Positions 1 through 7,731 of a stretch of 64,000 bases of DNA are shown piece after piece. The stretch spans positions 1 through 64,000 of the forward strand of contig NZ_CACSKD010000017.1 in assembly GCF_902706285.1 (NCBI RefSeq). Direction: 5' to 3'. The translations under genes were made by a program, and so were the position numbers. Numbering within the stretch: the stretch's first letter is position 1; each line of letters opens with the position of its first letter. This stretch comes from Rhizobium sp. 18055. GTDB taxonomy: Bacteria > Pseudomonadota > Alphaproteobacteria > Rhizobiales > Rhizobiaceae. The notes below the pieces were generated by a model. It searched no databases. It saw only the letters and a list, made by a program, of their open reading frames with translations, and was not told the origin of the DNA.

Positions 1-48
1 CTTCGCCTTGAAAGCCGGGCTATGGTTCCGGCGCGGTCGTCTCGTCAT
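1..48 (-). CDS. IS3-family transposase OrfA, N-terminus only (runs off the window)
   Basis: Reading leftward from an ATG at 46-48 gives 16 residues beginning MTRRPRRNHSPAFKAK. This is the typical N-terminus of the small DNA-binding OrfA subunit of IS3-family elements. An AGGAGA ribosome-binding site lies just upstream on the minus strand. The element therefore extends beyond the left edge, and its right end must lie within roughly 50-110. A candidate tip is the CA at 95-96, where the minus strand begins TGGAATTTCTGCC. The other inverted repeat is outside the window, so neither the end nor a target-site duplication can be confirmed. Confidence 0.7.
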   Translation of the reverse strand, partial: MTRRPRRNHSPAFKAK

Positions 49-210
49 GGTATCTCCTGTTCCCGGCATCTAAGCCGAAGTCAGGCAGAAATTCCACTTA
101 TCCCCAATGTGCAGATTTCCCGAGCCATCTCTGTATTTTTTGTTTGTGCAGGAAGTGCCTGCTGATACAGCAACGCGATATCGCGGCGATCACTGAGAAA
201 AGCAAACACC

Positions 211-477
211 ATGGCAAAGACCAAAGAACCGAAGCTCGAGCATTCCGAACTCGCCGGCGAATTCACCGATGATGGCATCACCGTGCTGGTCGATATCTTC
301 CGGCCGGAAGGCACGAATGGCGATTGGAAGATGGAAGTCGTTACCCAGGATGAAGACCTCATCGAATGGGAAGAAGGCTTCGAAACCGACCGCGAGGCTT
401 TCGACGAGTTTCTCGCCACTGTCGAGCGCGACGGCATCCGCAGCTTCGTCGAAGACGAGGAACCCTCCGTCCATTGA
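211..477 (+). CDS. Conserved hypothetical acidic protein, 88 aa
   Basis: The ATG start follows a purine-rich stretch (GAGAAAAG), and the 88-residue product is strongly acidic and soluble, with no signal peptide or membrane segment. It is rich in Asp and Glu and ends in a short acidic tail. GC-rich third positions agree with neighbouring genes, which supports real coding. I do not recognise a named family; it has the look of the small hypothetical proteins common in Rhizobiaceae. It stands alone, between the IS fragment and the next small gene, so context says nothing about its role. Confidence 0.6.
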   Translation: MAKTKEPKLEHSELAGEFTDDGITVLVDIFRPEGTNGDWKMEVVTQDEDLIEWEEGFETDREAFDEFLATVERDGIRSFVEDEEPSVH

Positions 478-609
478 GGGCGTGACGCAGCCGTGACGTC
501 GCAGATGGACTGGTAGATGTCGGCTATGTTGCATCGTTAAAATAAGTCGAAACTAGAGTAGGCCGCACCGAAAGATAAGTGCGCGCAAAGCGCGCCGGGA
601 ACAGCAAAC

Positions 610-843
610 ATGAAGGCGTTGGAATACAGAGCCGCTTTAGCGGTCCTGGGTTTGACCACTGCTGGCGTGGAAAAGCTCTTTGGTGTCGATCAGATTACCA
701 GCCGCCGGTGGGCGTCCGGCGAGCATGACGTCCCGCGTGCGGTGGCCTTGTGCCTGTTGCTGATGGCCTCTCACGACACCTCGGTTGTCCAGGCGCAGAT
801 CCTGGCAGACGGCGTCGATGCGCCGCTGGCGAAGTCGGCGTAA
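610..843 (+). CDS. Small helix-turn-helix-like protein, 77 aa
   Basis: Residues 14-50 read like a lambda/YdaS-type helix-turn-helix: a short helix, GVEKLFGVDQITSRRWASGE, then a Pro-Arg turn (DVPRA) and a hydrophobic helix. The R-R-W-x-x-G-E segment is typical of the recognition helix and following turn in small phage-like regulators. GGGAA lies about 8 bases before the ATG. It probably binds DNA, but this is inferred from the pattern alone. It is convergent with the next gene, 19 bases apart. There is no partner toxin next to it. Confidence 0.55.
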   Translation: MKALEYRAALAVLGLTTAGVEKLFGVDQITSRRWASGEHDVPRAVALCLLLMASHDTSVVQAQILADGVDAPLAKSA

Positions 844-862
844 CACCCAGCGCCCTGCGGGT

Positions 863-1111
863 TCAGGCTGCCGGCGCTTGTAGCATCTTCTTCAGCACGT
901 CGAGAAGCGCCTTGGAGTCGTCGTTGGCGCCCATCAGGCGCAACCGCTCCTCCGCCAGGCCGATCATTGCCTCAAGGCTTTCGCGCTCGCTCCAGCCGGC
1001 GGCAACCGAGGCGCGCGCCAGATCGTCGAATGCGAATTGCATTGCATCCTGGCAGCGCAAGTCCCTGTCGGGATCGTCGCCGGCAACAAACGGTCTGTAG
1101 ATCTCCCGCAT
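863..1111 (-). CDS. Conserved hypothetical protein, 82 aa
   Basis: The start chosen is the ATG at 1109-1111, because GGAG lies seven bases upstream on the minus strand. An ATG at 1144 would add eleven residues but has no ribosome-binding site. The product starts MREIYRPFVAGDDPDRDL, is soluble and mostly predicted helical, with an amphipathic stretch in its second half. I do not recognise a named domain. It is convergent with the small HTH-like gene at 610-843. Confidence 0.55.
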   Translation of the reverse strand: MREIYRPFVAGDDPDRDLRCQDAMQFAFDDLARASVAAGWSERESLEAMIGLAEERLRLMGANDDSKALLDVLKKMLQAPAA

Positions 1112-1328
1112 CCCAGTGCTCCGCAAATCGGCTGAAGAAGCCATGGTGCATCATAGGCTTTAACAAAGTGCTGATTAAGACCTGTTGGAATAGAGATGCC
1201 GAAGTGATCGTCGGATCGCCTTGCAGAACGTTGAATGGACCAGCGAATGTCCGCACCCTGTCCGGCAAGAATGGCCGGGCAGGCCTATCTCACGATCCTG
1301 ATGCAGTGATAATACTGCATTTGCTGCT

Positions 1329-1538
1329 TTGGAGAGATTTCATCTGCCTCGCATTGCTGATCTATACGTCAAGGCAGCAATCATATCCCTGATCATCGGT
1401 ATCGGAATGGCCCTGAAAATGGGCCTGAACATCGCGATCACGTCGATCATCACCGTCGTCGGCGTGCTGATGTTCGCCGTCATCATTTTTTCCGCCGGGC
1501 AGGTGGCCGCGAAGCCGTCGCTGCCGTCCTGTCGCTGA
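1329..1538 (+). CDS. Possible small membrane protein, 69 aa (TTG start)
   Basis: An open frame from a TTG at 1329 encodes a short peptide with two strongly hydrophobic segments (about residues 14-32 and 36-56), AIISLIIGIGMALKMGLNI followed by TSIITVVGVLMFAVIIF. No convincing ribosome-binding site precedes the TTG. The hydrophobic pattern and codon use favour a real small inner-membrane protein, but the start is uncertain and the gene may be a remnant. Confidence 0.35.
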   Translation: MERFHLPRIADLYVKAAIISLIIGIGMALKMGLNIAITSIITVVGVLMFAVIIFSAGQVAAKPSLPSCR

Positions 1539-1608
1539 ACGATTATCTGTCGGTCATGTCTCGTATTTCTGGCGCTCATTCTTGGGCAATGGGAGCCAGT
1601 CGATAGGT

Positions 1609-1815
1609 CTAGTGAATGACCTGAATGCGAATGCGCTCGTTATAGGCGTATGAGTGGCAGTCGATCGCAGCATCGCCAACAAAGATCACGTCGCCGTCGG
1701 AATCGAAAAGGCCCCAGCAGGCCTCCTCGTCGACATAGACTTTTCGAACGTAACCGAACGGCACCGTGTCGAACACGACGTTGGGGGCAACCGCAACAGT
1801 CTCAAGTTCCCGCAT
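1609..1815 (-). CDS. Conserved hypothetical protein, 68 aa
   Basis: The start chosen is the ATG at 1813-1815, which has GGAG at good spacing on the minus strand; an in-frame TTG six bases further upstream is less likely. The product begins MRELETVAVAPNVVFDTVPF and contains a Tyr/Asp-rich stretch, with no signal peptide or membrane helix. The residue pattern suggests a compact beta-rich fold. I cannot assign a family. About 270 bases of apparently non-coding sequence separate it from the osmC-like gene to the right. Confidence 0.5.
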   Translation of the reverse strand: MRELETVAVAPNVVFDTVPFGYVRKVYVDEEACWGLFDSDGDVIFVGDAAIDCHSYAYNERIRIQVIH

Positions 1816-2088
1816 GGACAACTCCGATGAGTTATTTCTGTTTTAGTGCGGTAACATATTGCCTCCTCAAGCCAGCCCGGGGCTATCCCCAAAAATAGGG
1901 ATGGGAAACTGAGCTTGACGTTTGACCATTCCATGATTGCCGAATCGCCTGGGAATCCTCAGATCTGGCCGCATTTGAGCGGCTGCGTTCGATCCCGGTT
2001 TGCGATTGCGAAACATGGCGAAACTGCGTTGCGCCATGCCTCTGAAGCTCCTATCTAACAATCGGCATCATTCATCGAGGAACAAGCA

Positions 2089-2517
2089 ATGGCCGATCTG
2101 AAAGTTCGCACCCGCCCTGTTGGTGCAAGCGCTACACTCGGCCGCACCGGCTTTCCGCATGTCACCTCGGCCACGCAGGGCGAGATCGACATCGTCACCG
2201 GTCCATCGCAGCCGGGCTTCAATCCGCTCGATCTGCTTTATTCGTCGCTGTCGGCCTGCCTTGTTCTGAGTGCCCGCATGGCCGCAAGCCAGCTCGGCGT
2301 TCTCGATCGCATCACCGAACTCAAGGCCGACGTCACCGGAGAGAAGGCGACCGAGGGTGTATCGCGGGTCAAGACCTTCAACATCGCCTTCTCGATCAAG
2401 GGCGATATCGACGAGGAGACCCGTCGGAAGATCGCCCATGCCGCAGAAGACGAGATATGCACGGTGAGCAACACCATCCGCGGCAATCCCGAATTTTCCA
2501 CCGTCATCTCCGGCTAA
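2089..2517 (+). CDS. OsmC-family protein (thiol peroxidase-like), 142 aa
   Basis: The product has the length and layout of the OsmC/Ohr superfamily: an N-terminal beta region, then the central helix NPLDLLYSSLSACLVLSARM carrying the first redox Cys after Ser-Ala, then a C-terminal beta-alpha region with DEICTVSNTIRGNPE carrying the second Cys. These two cysteines are the catalytic pair in the family, which reduces organic hydroperoxides. The second motif (CTVSNTI) resembles the OsmC branch more than Ohr (CPYSNATR). The gene stands alone, so a substrate cannot be inferred. Confidence 0.85.
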   Translation: MADLKVRTRPVGASATLGRTGFPHVTSATQGEIDIVTGPSQPGFNPLDLLYSSLSACLVLSARMAASQLGVLDRITELKADVTGEKATEGVSRVKTFNIAFSIKGDIDEETRRKIAHAAEDEICTVSNTIRGNPEFSTVISG

Positions 2518-2670
2518 TCGTTCGCCTCGATTGATGACCGCGGCAAACGACGACATCGCCGGTTTTGACCGCGGTTGTCGTTCCCTGGCTATTGCCAGCG
2601 CCCTGATTCTGCTAATCGCCAGTCAAGATGGCGTTGTTCCACCGACGCGCAGCAGCAAGCACCGGAAACC

Positions 2671-3567
2671 ATGTCGCCAGTCTCCTCCGCGCTCCCGCAG
2701 TCGGCTCCCTCCAACAGGTTTGCCCTTGTCGCGCTCATTCTTGGCGGTGCCGCCATCGGCGGATCGCCGATCTTCGTGCGGCTGTCGGAAGTCGGCCCGA
2801 TGGCGACGGGCTTCTGGCGCGTGGCGCTTGCCCTCATCCCGATCTTCATCGTCTCGCTGATCAAGGGCGGGGACACCGGCGCCAAGCCGCAGACATGGTC
2901 GGATTGCGGCATGCTCATTCTGCCGGGTATCATCCTGGCGGCGGATCTGATCACCTGGCACCTCTCGATCACCATCACCTCCGTTGCCAATGCGACGCTG
3001 CTTGCCAATCTGGCGCCGGTCTTCGTCACGGCAATTGGCGTGCTGTTTCTCGGCGCTGCCGTCACCCGCATTTTCGTCATCGGTCTGGCGCTGGCGGTGG
3101 CCGGTGTCATCATCCTCAAGGGCGGGCCCGCGTCACTCGGTCAGGGCGACCTGCGCGGTGATGGCGGCGCCATCCTCGCAGCGGTCTCCTATGCGCTCTA
3201 TATTCTGGCGATCGGCAAACTCCGCAGCCGTTTCGATACCGTTCGCATCATGCTCTGGAGCACGGCCTCGGCCGCGGTCTGCCTGTTCCCGTTCGGGTTT
3301 TTCCTGGAGGAGCATCTGCTGCCGACGACGGCCCATGGCTGGGCCATGGTCTTCGGCCTGGCGTTCATCAGCCATGCCAGCGGCCAGGTGGCGATCACCT
3401 ATGCGCTCGCCTACCTACCGGCCGCCTTCTCGTCATTGACGCTGCTGCTGCAGCCGGTGGTGGCCGCAATCCTCGCCTGGATCCTGCTCAGCGAGCCGCT
3501 CGGCCCGATGCAGGCCGTTGGCGGCCTGGTGGTGCTCGCCGGGATCATGATATCCCGGCGAGGCTGA
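2671..3567 (+). CDS. EamA/DMT-family transporter, 298 aa
   Basis: About ten hydrophobic segments arranged as two homologous five-helix halves identify a drug/metabolite exporter of the EamA type. The first half begins with FALVALILGGAAIGGSPIF and the second with the GDGGAILAAVSYALY segment; a Glu-Pro near the last helix (LLSEPLGPMQAVGG) is a familiar EamA signature. The ATG at 2671 is preferred over a TTG at 2575 because the extra 32 residues are polar, unlike the family. Substrate is unknown. It is convergent with the pyruvyl-transferase gene, six bases away. Confidence 0.85.
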   Translation: MSPVSSALPQSAPSNRFALVALILGGAAIGGSPIFVRLSEVGPMATGFWRVALALIPIFIVSLIKGGDTGAKPQTWSDCGMLILPGIILAADLITWHLSITITSVANATLLANLAPVFVTAIGVLFLGAAVTRIFVIGLALAVAGVIILKGGPASLGQGDLRGDGGAILAAVSYALYILAIGKLRSRFDTVRIMLWSTASAAVCLFPFGFFLEEHLLPTTAHGWAMVFGLAFISHASGQVAITYALAYLPAAFSSLTLLLQPVVAAILAWILLSEPLGPMQAVGGLVVLAGIMISRRG

Positions 3568-3573
3568 TCGTGA

Positions 3574-4596
3574 TCAGGCGACGGCAGCCTGCTTCTGGAC
3601 GCGGCGCGCGTCGAGCAGCGCCAGTGCCTCATCGACGGTGCCAGCCAGTTCAGCCCTATCAGTGTTGCAGGTGTTCCAGGCTTCGATGAAGCTGCTGGTC
3701 TTGCCGTAGCTATTGTCGAGCACGCAATGATCGGCGCCGATCAGTATGCACATGATATGGCCGTGCATACGGTCGGTGATCACCTGCCGGGCCGAGCCGA
3801 GCAAAGCCACGCCGCGGTCGAAACGCTGCTGGGCGCGCTCGCGATAGGCAAGCTCGGTCATCCGGGCGCGACCGCCGATCTTGCCGCTCATCAAGCCCTT
3901 CAGAATGGCGGCATGCTTGGTCTGCTTCTGGAAGTCGGCGGGCTCATCCGGCCAGTCGGACTTCACCGTGCCTGGGCGCAGCGTCGCTGCCGTCAGATCC
4001 TGCGGCGTGCCCACTTCCTGGTCTTCGCGCAGGTTCAGCAGCAACTCGTGCTGCGGCACCGGCTTGGCAACCGGGCCGATGCAGAACGCCATGTCGGGGC
4101 AAAGGCGCGTCTCGCACTGGAACCAGCGCTGCGCAAAGGCAAGGCTCTTCTTGTCGCGCACCAGCAGCGTGAACTGGCCATGCTTTTCGATGGCGCGTGC
4201 GGTGCTGTCGACGTTCTCCTGGTCCTTGAAGTGGATCGTCTGCGCCAACTGCACGATCGGCCGTCCCTTGTGGCGCTCCAGCATGCCCTCGCGGAACTGG
4301 CGGTATCCGGCCCAGATATCGCCGAAGTTGCCGCCGCCATGCAGGAAGATCCGGCCGTCGCCGATGGCGCCCAGCATCCGCTCTTCGTCGAAGGTCGGAA
4401 TTTCGGTCACATAGGCCGGGCGCGAGCGCTTCTTGTCGAAATAGGCAAGCTCACCCAGCCAGATGGCGCTGTCGCCGATATTGTAGTGGTTGGGAAAGTC
4501 CAGCAGCGCGTAGCGTTCTGCAGGGTCGAACACGTCGGACAGGTTTTTTTCGATCACGCCCTGAAGGCGATTGATGATCGTCAGATTGGATTCCAT
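3574..4596 (-). CDS. Polysaccharide pyruvyl transferase family protein, 340 aa
   Basis: The protein carries the hallmarks of the polysaccharide pyruvyl transferase family: an N-terminal NHYNIGDSAIWLGE segment, the glycine-rich LHGGGNFGDIW loop near residue 85, and the C-terminal TDRMHGHIMCILIG segment followed by DNSYGKTSSF. Members transfer pyruvate from phosphoenolpyruvate to sugars of exopolysaccharide as a ketal; ExoV is the rhizobial example. It is the last gene of a leftward group after a flippase and a GT2 glycosyltransferase, consistent with tailoring of a surface polysaccharide. The exact sugar target is not shown by the sequence. Confidence 0.85.
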   Translation of the reverse strand: MESNLTIINRLQGVIEKNLSDVFDPAERYALLDFPNHYNIGDSAIWLGELAYFDKKRSRPAYVTEIPTFDEERMLGAIGDGRIFLHGGGNFGDIWAGYRQFREGMLERHKGRPIVQLAQTIHFKDQENVDSTARAIEKHGQFTLLVRDKKSLAFAQRWFQCETRLCPDMAFCIGPVAKPVPQHELLLNLREDQEVGTPQDLTAATLRPGTVKSDWPDEPADFQKQTKHAAILKGLMSGKIGGRARMTELAYRERAQQRFDRGVALLGSARQVITDRMHGHIMCILIGADHCVLDNSYGKTSSFIEAWNTCNTDRAELAGTVDEALALLDARRVQKQAAVA

Positions 4597-4645
4597 TGAA
4601 GGCTCCTTGTTTTAGGGACAAGAGGTCCGGGACTGATGCGCAGGC

Positions 4646-6136
4646 TTATGCCTGCGCCTGTTTGCGAAACGGATTGAGCGACATCGCCAGAGCGATGTAA
4701 GGCCGGATGACCGAACGGCCGAAGATCGGCAGGAAGGCGAGGTAGACCACCGCGCCAAGCCCGATGCTTAGCCCAAGCGCCAGCCAGCGGTTTTGGATAT
4801 GCTCGACGATCACGGGATGAGCGAACCAGACGCACGCCGCCATCAGCAGCGAGCCGCAGAGCGGCAGTGCCACCGCCTTCATCGTGCTCTTGGCATCGAT
4901 ATTGGCATAGCGCGACAGGACATATTGCTGGTAGGGCAGCGTCAGCCAGGCGCGCAGCGTGTAGCCGGCTGCGACGGCAACGACGCCGTAAGGCACCAGC
5001 AGCCAGGTCAGCACAAGCGTCGCGGCAAGCTGCACTGCGGCCACCGAGAGGATCGATTCCGCCCGGTTGACGGCAGACAGCGCCGACGAGGCGAAGAAGT
5101 TCATCACGAACGGCACCGACATCAGCACCAGAACCGTGGCGATATCGCCGGCATTGCCCCACTTGTCGCCGAACAGCAGCGCGATCATGTCGTTCGACAA
5201 GGCGCCGAAACCGAACAGCAGCGGGATGGTGCCGAGTGCTGCCGCCCCGACGATCTTGTTATAGGCATTGCGGAAGGCGATGCGGTCGTTCTGCAGCCGT
5301 GACAGCGTCACCAGTGCGACGCTGCCGATCGGCGCCAGCACCGCCTGTCCGATCAGCTCGATCAGCCGCCAGGCAATCCGATAGCGGCCGACTTCGACCG
5401 GGCCATACCAGCGCGAGATGAAGATATCCTGGACGCGGGCCAAGAGCATCCACATCAGCTGCGTTACCACAAGGCTGATGCTGAACAGGAACACCGAACG
5501 GAACAGCGGGATGTTGAAGCGGAACCGCGGCATCCACGGATAGGCGACCCAGCCGAGCAGGACGGTGGCGATGGCATTGACGGCGGTCTGCGCCACCAGC
5601 GCCCACACGCCCCAGCCCATGAAGGCGCAGGCGACGGCGGTGACGCCCGACAGCAGGCTGGCCGCAATCGCCTGGGCCGCGAGGTTCTTGTGGCCGAATT
5701 CACGGGCCAGGCGGGCATTATGGATGACGGCAAGCGACGACACCGGCAGCAGCGGTGCCAGCCAGCGCAGGATCTCGGAGACCTTGGGATCGCGGACCAG
5801 CTCACCATAGTAGGGCGCAAACACGAAGACGACGGCAGCCACGATGCCGCTGAACGCAATCGTCGCCCAGAAGGCGGTATCGGCCAGTTCCTCGTCGAGG
5901 TCGAGCTGGCGGGTCACGGCGTCGCCAAGGCCGGCATAGGCCAGAACCCGGCCGATCTCGACAAACAGGCTGGCCAGCGCAAATGTGCCGAAATCGCCCG
6001 GACCGAGTATGCGGGCGAGAATGACGAAGATCACGAAGGTCGCAATCGTACTCCACGCAACGCGAACGACCGACCACAGCACGGAAAGCGCGGTCTTCTT
6101 CTTCAGTTCGGCGTGGGCAATTGCCGTATCTGGCAT
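4646..6136 (-). CDS. Lipopolysaccharide/exopolysaccharide flippase (Wzx/MATE-like), 496 aa
   Basis: This is a polytopic membrane protein with about 12-14 hydrophobic segments spread over its whole length. The N-terminal segment LSVLWSVVRVAWSTIATFVIF followed by LARILGPGDFGTFALASLFVE is the classic start of oligosaccharide repeat-unit flippases (RfbX/Wzx, polysaccharide_synt family). It would move lipid-linked sugar units across the inner membrane. It lies between a GT2 glycosyltransferase gene and a pyruvyl-transferase gene, all in the same direction with short gaps, so the three probably form one surface-polysaccharide unit. Confidence 0.85.
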   Translation of the reverse strand: MPDTAIAHAELKKKTALSVLWSVVRVAWSTIATFVIFVILARILGPGDFGTFALASLFVEIGRVLAYAGLGDAVTRQLDLDEELADTAFWATIAFSGIVAAVVFVFAPYYGELVRDPKVSEILRWLAPLLPVSSLAVIHNARLAREFGHKNLAAQAIAASLLSGVTAVACAFMGWGVWALVAQTAVNAIATVLLGWVAYPWMPRFRFNIPLFRSVFLFSISLVVTQLMWMLLARVQDIFISRWYGPVEVGRYRIAWRLIELIGQAVLAPIGSVALVTLSRLQNDRIAFRNAYNKIVGAAALGTIPLLFGFGALSNDMIALLFGDKWGNAGDIATVLVLMSVPFVMNFFASSALSAVNRAESILSVAAVQLAATLVLTWLLVPYGVVAVAAGYTLRAWLTLPYQQYVLSRYANIDAKSTMKAVALPLCGSLLMAACVWFAHPVIVEHIQNRWLALGLSIGLGAVVYLAFLPIFGRSVIRPYIALAMSLNPFRKQAQA

Positions 6137-6195
6137 TCAGTATCCAATCGAATAGACGCGCACAGGCGCGGGAGCTTCGGTGGCAATGAGACCGC

Positions 6196-7113
6196 CTAGG
6201 CGGCTCGCCCCGTCTTCTGGCCGCGCCAATAGGCGACCATGCCGGTGAAATTGTCACGCAACTGGCTGCGATAGGTCAGTCCGAGTTCGTCGCTGAGCTT
6301 GCGGCGGCCGATCGCTTCCAGCACCGCCTGGCGGATATCCCAGCGCAACATGCCGCGCATGTTGGAGCGGCGGTCGAACAGATACTTGGCGTAGAGTGCG
6401 CCGTTGCCGAAGGCATAGCCGCTCTGCAGCTTCTTCACGTCGCCGAGTTCACGGCGGCCATGGAAGTGCTTGACCGCAAATTCCGGAAGATACTCGACCC
6501 GAATGCCGGCATTGAAGGCGCGGTGCACATAGTCGGTGTCCTCGCCGGAGCGGAACGGCGAGCCTGCGCCGAAGCGTGAATCGAACAGTCCAACCTTGTC
6601 GACGAGCGCACGGGGGAATGCCATGTTGGCGCCGTGAATGAACCCGCCGGTATGCAACTCGCTCGTCAGCACCGCAGGCTCGAGTTCGGTCTTGATCGTT
6701 ACCGGCAGATCGCGCGCGTCGCCGAGCTCGATCCGGCCGCCACGCATGACCGGCTCTTTATCGGCAGAAAAGAGCGCGGCGAGCACGGTGAAATAATCGG
6801 GAAAGACCTCGCAATCGTCGTCGGTGAAGGCCAGGATCTTGCCCTTGGCTGCCGTCATGCCGCTATTGCGCGCAACCGCCAGCCCAGGCTTTGCTTCATA
6901 GACGAGATTGGTGCTGATCGGCGCGTTCTTCGCCCATTCGCGGACGATATCGGAGGTGTTGTCGGTGGAACCATTGTCGACGAAGACAAGTTCCAGCCGC
7001 AGATAATTCGCCTGCCGCGCAGCGTTCGAAACAGCATCCAGGCAGTTCGTCAGTCCATATGCCCGATTTCGCGATGAAATGATCAGGCTGATGTCCACGG
7101 GCTGAGGAGGCAT
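6196..7113 (-). CDS. Glycosyltransferase family 2 protein, 305 aa
   Basis: Residues 6-120 form a GT-A fold: ISLIISSRNRA at the start, VDNGSTDNT in the nucleotide-binding loop, and TDDDCEV as the metal-binding DxD-type motif. SGEDTDYVHRAF, near residue 190, holds the acidic catalytic-base pair. It adds a sugar to a lipid-linked acceptor at the cytoplasmic face of the membrane. AGGG lies upstream of the start. It is the first gene of the leftward polysaccharide group and is preceded by a long AT-rich region that probably holds the promoter. Sugar specificity is unknown. Confidence 0.85.
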   Translation of the reverse strand: MPPQPVDISLIISSRNRAYGLTNCLDAVSNAARQANYLRLELVFVDNGSTDNTSDIVREWAKNAPISTNLVYEAKPGLAVARNSGMTAAKGKILAFTDDDCEVFPDYFTVLAALFSADKEPVMRGGRIELGDARDLPVTIKTELEPAVLTSELHTGGFIHGANMAFPRALVDKVGLFDSRFGAGSPFRSGEDTDYVHRAFNAGIRVEYLPEFAVKHFHGRRELGDVKKLQSGYAFGNGALYAKYLFDRRSNMRGMLRWDIRQAVLEAIGRRKLSDELGLTYRSQLRDNFTGMVAYWRGQKTGRAA

Positions 7114-7731
7114 TCATTTTCCCTTCTGCAGTCGAAGTCGAGGGAAGGGTAGGGCGCTCCCCCAGGCTCGGCAAGAAACATTTTGCATTGCAGCAAACCA
7201 ATACAGTTTGCCGAAAAACCAAAACAATGTGGTGATTTCTTGCTGATATATTATTAATCGTCAGGGGTTGATATTAATGCCGAGATATTTCTGAATAGAA
7301 GAATAGTAATTGTAATAATTCGTGTTCTTTTAATATTAAATGGATTCTTATATTGGTTCGTTGCTGCGCTTTTCCGCTGAAAATCTTCGTGTAGCATGCA
7401 TTTGAATAGACGAAATTCCATAAAAGCAAGGGGCTTACTATCTATGACGCGTCGCACGTCCCGTGCGCTTCTTCGCACATGCGAAACCGTCGCCGCAAAC
7501 AGAGAAGAGTAGCGTGGCTCTGCAAATATCGCCGGCGGTAATATCTGATGTAACGCAGTCTCGGTAAACTATCCTTCCAGTCTGACTTTAAGGAATGCGC
7601 CGAAGCCGAGTAAATATTTCAGAATTCCACCAAGGGATGTGGATGCGCGCAAACAGCAGACGCTGATGCTGAACGGCGCGCCAGCAACCTTGAATTAGAC
7701 TATGTGGCCGCACGCAGTTGCTACCCGCGAC
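7114..7731. other. Intergenic region with AT-rich segment, no convincing gene
   Basis: About 620 bases with no believable gene. The part from about 7230 to 7400 is clearly AT-rich compared with its surroundings, with runs such as GATATATTATTAATC. It lies upstream of the leftward polysaccharide genes and so probably contains their promoter. AT-rich stretches with many T-A steps are the kind of DNA bound by MucR/Ros-type regulators, which control exopolysaccharide genes in rhizobia. That link is inference. A 74-codon open frame at 7254-7478 on the minus strand looks like chance. Confidence 0.4.

Noticed and set aside
610..843. Antitoxin of a toxin-antitoxin pair
   Set aside because: The HTH-like pattern fits, but no toxin-sized partner gene lies beside it in either direction.
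3727..4599. 290-codon open frame on the plus strand
   Set aside because: Antisense to the pyruvyl transferase, which keeps its family motifs.
7254..7478. Possible small gene on the minus strand in the AT-rich region
   Set aside because: No ribosome-binding site, mixed composition and no recognisable pattern; more likely promoter DNA.
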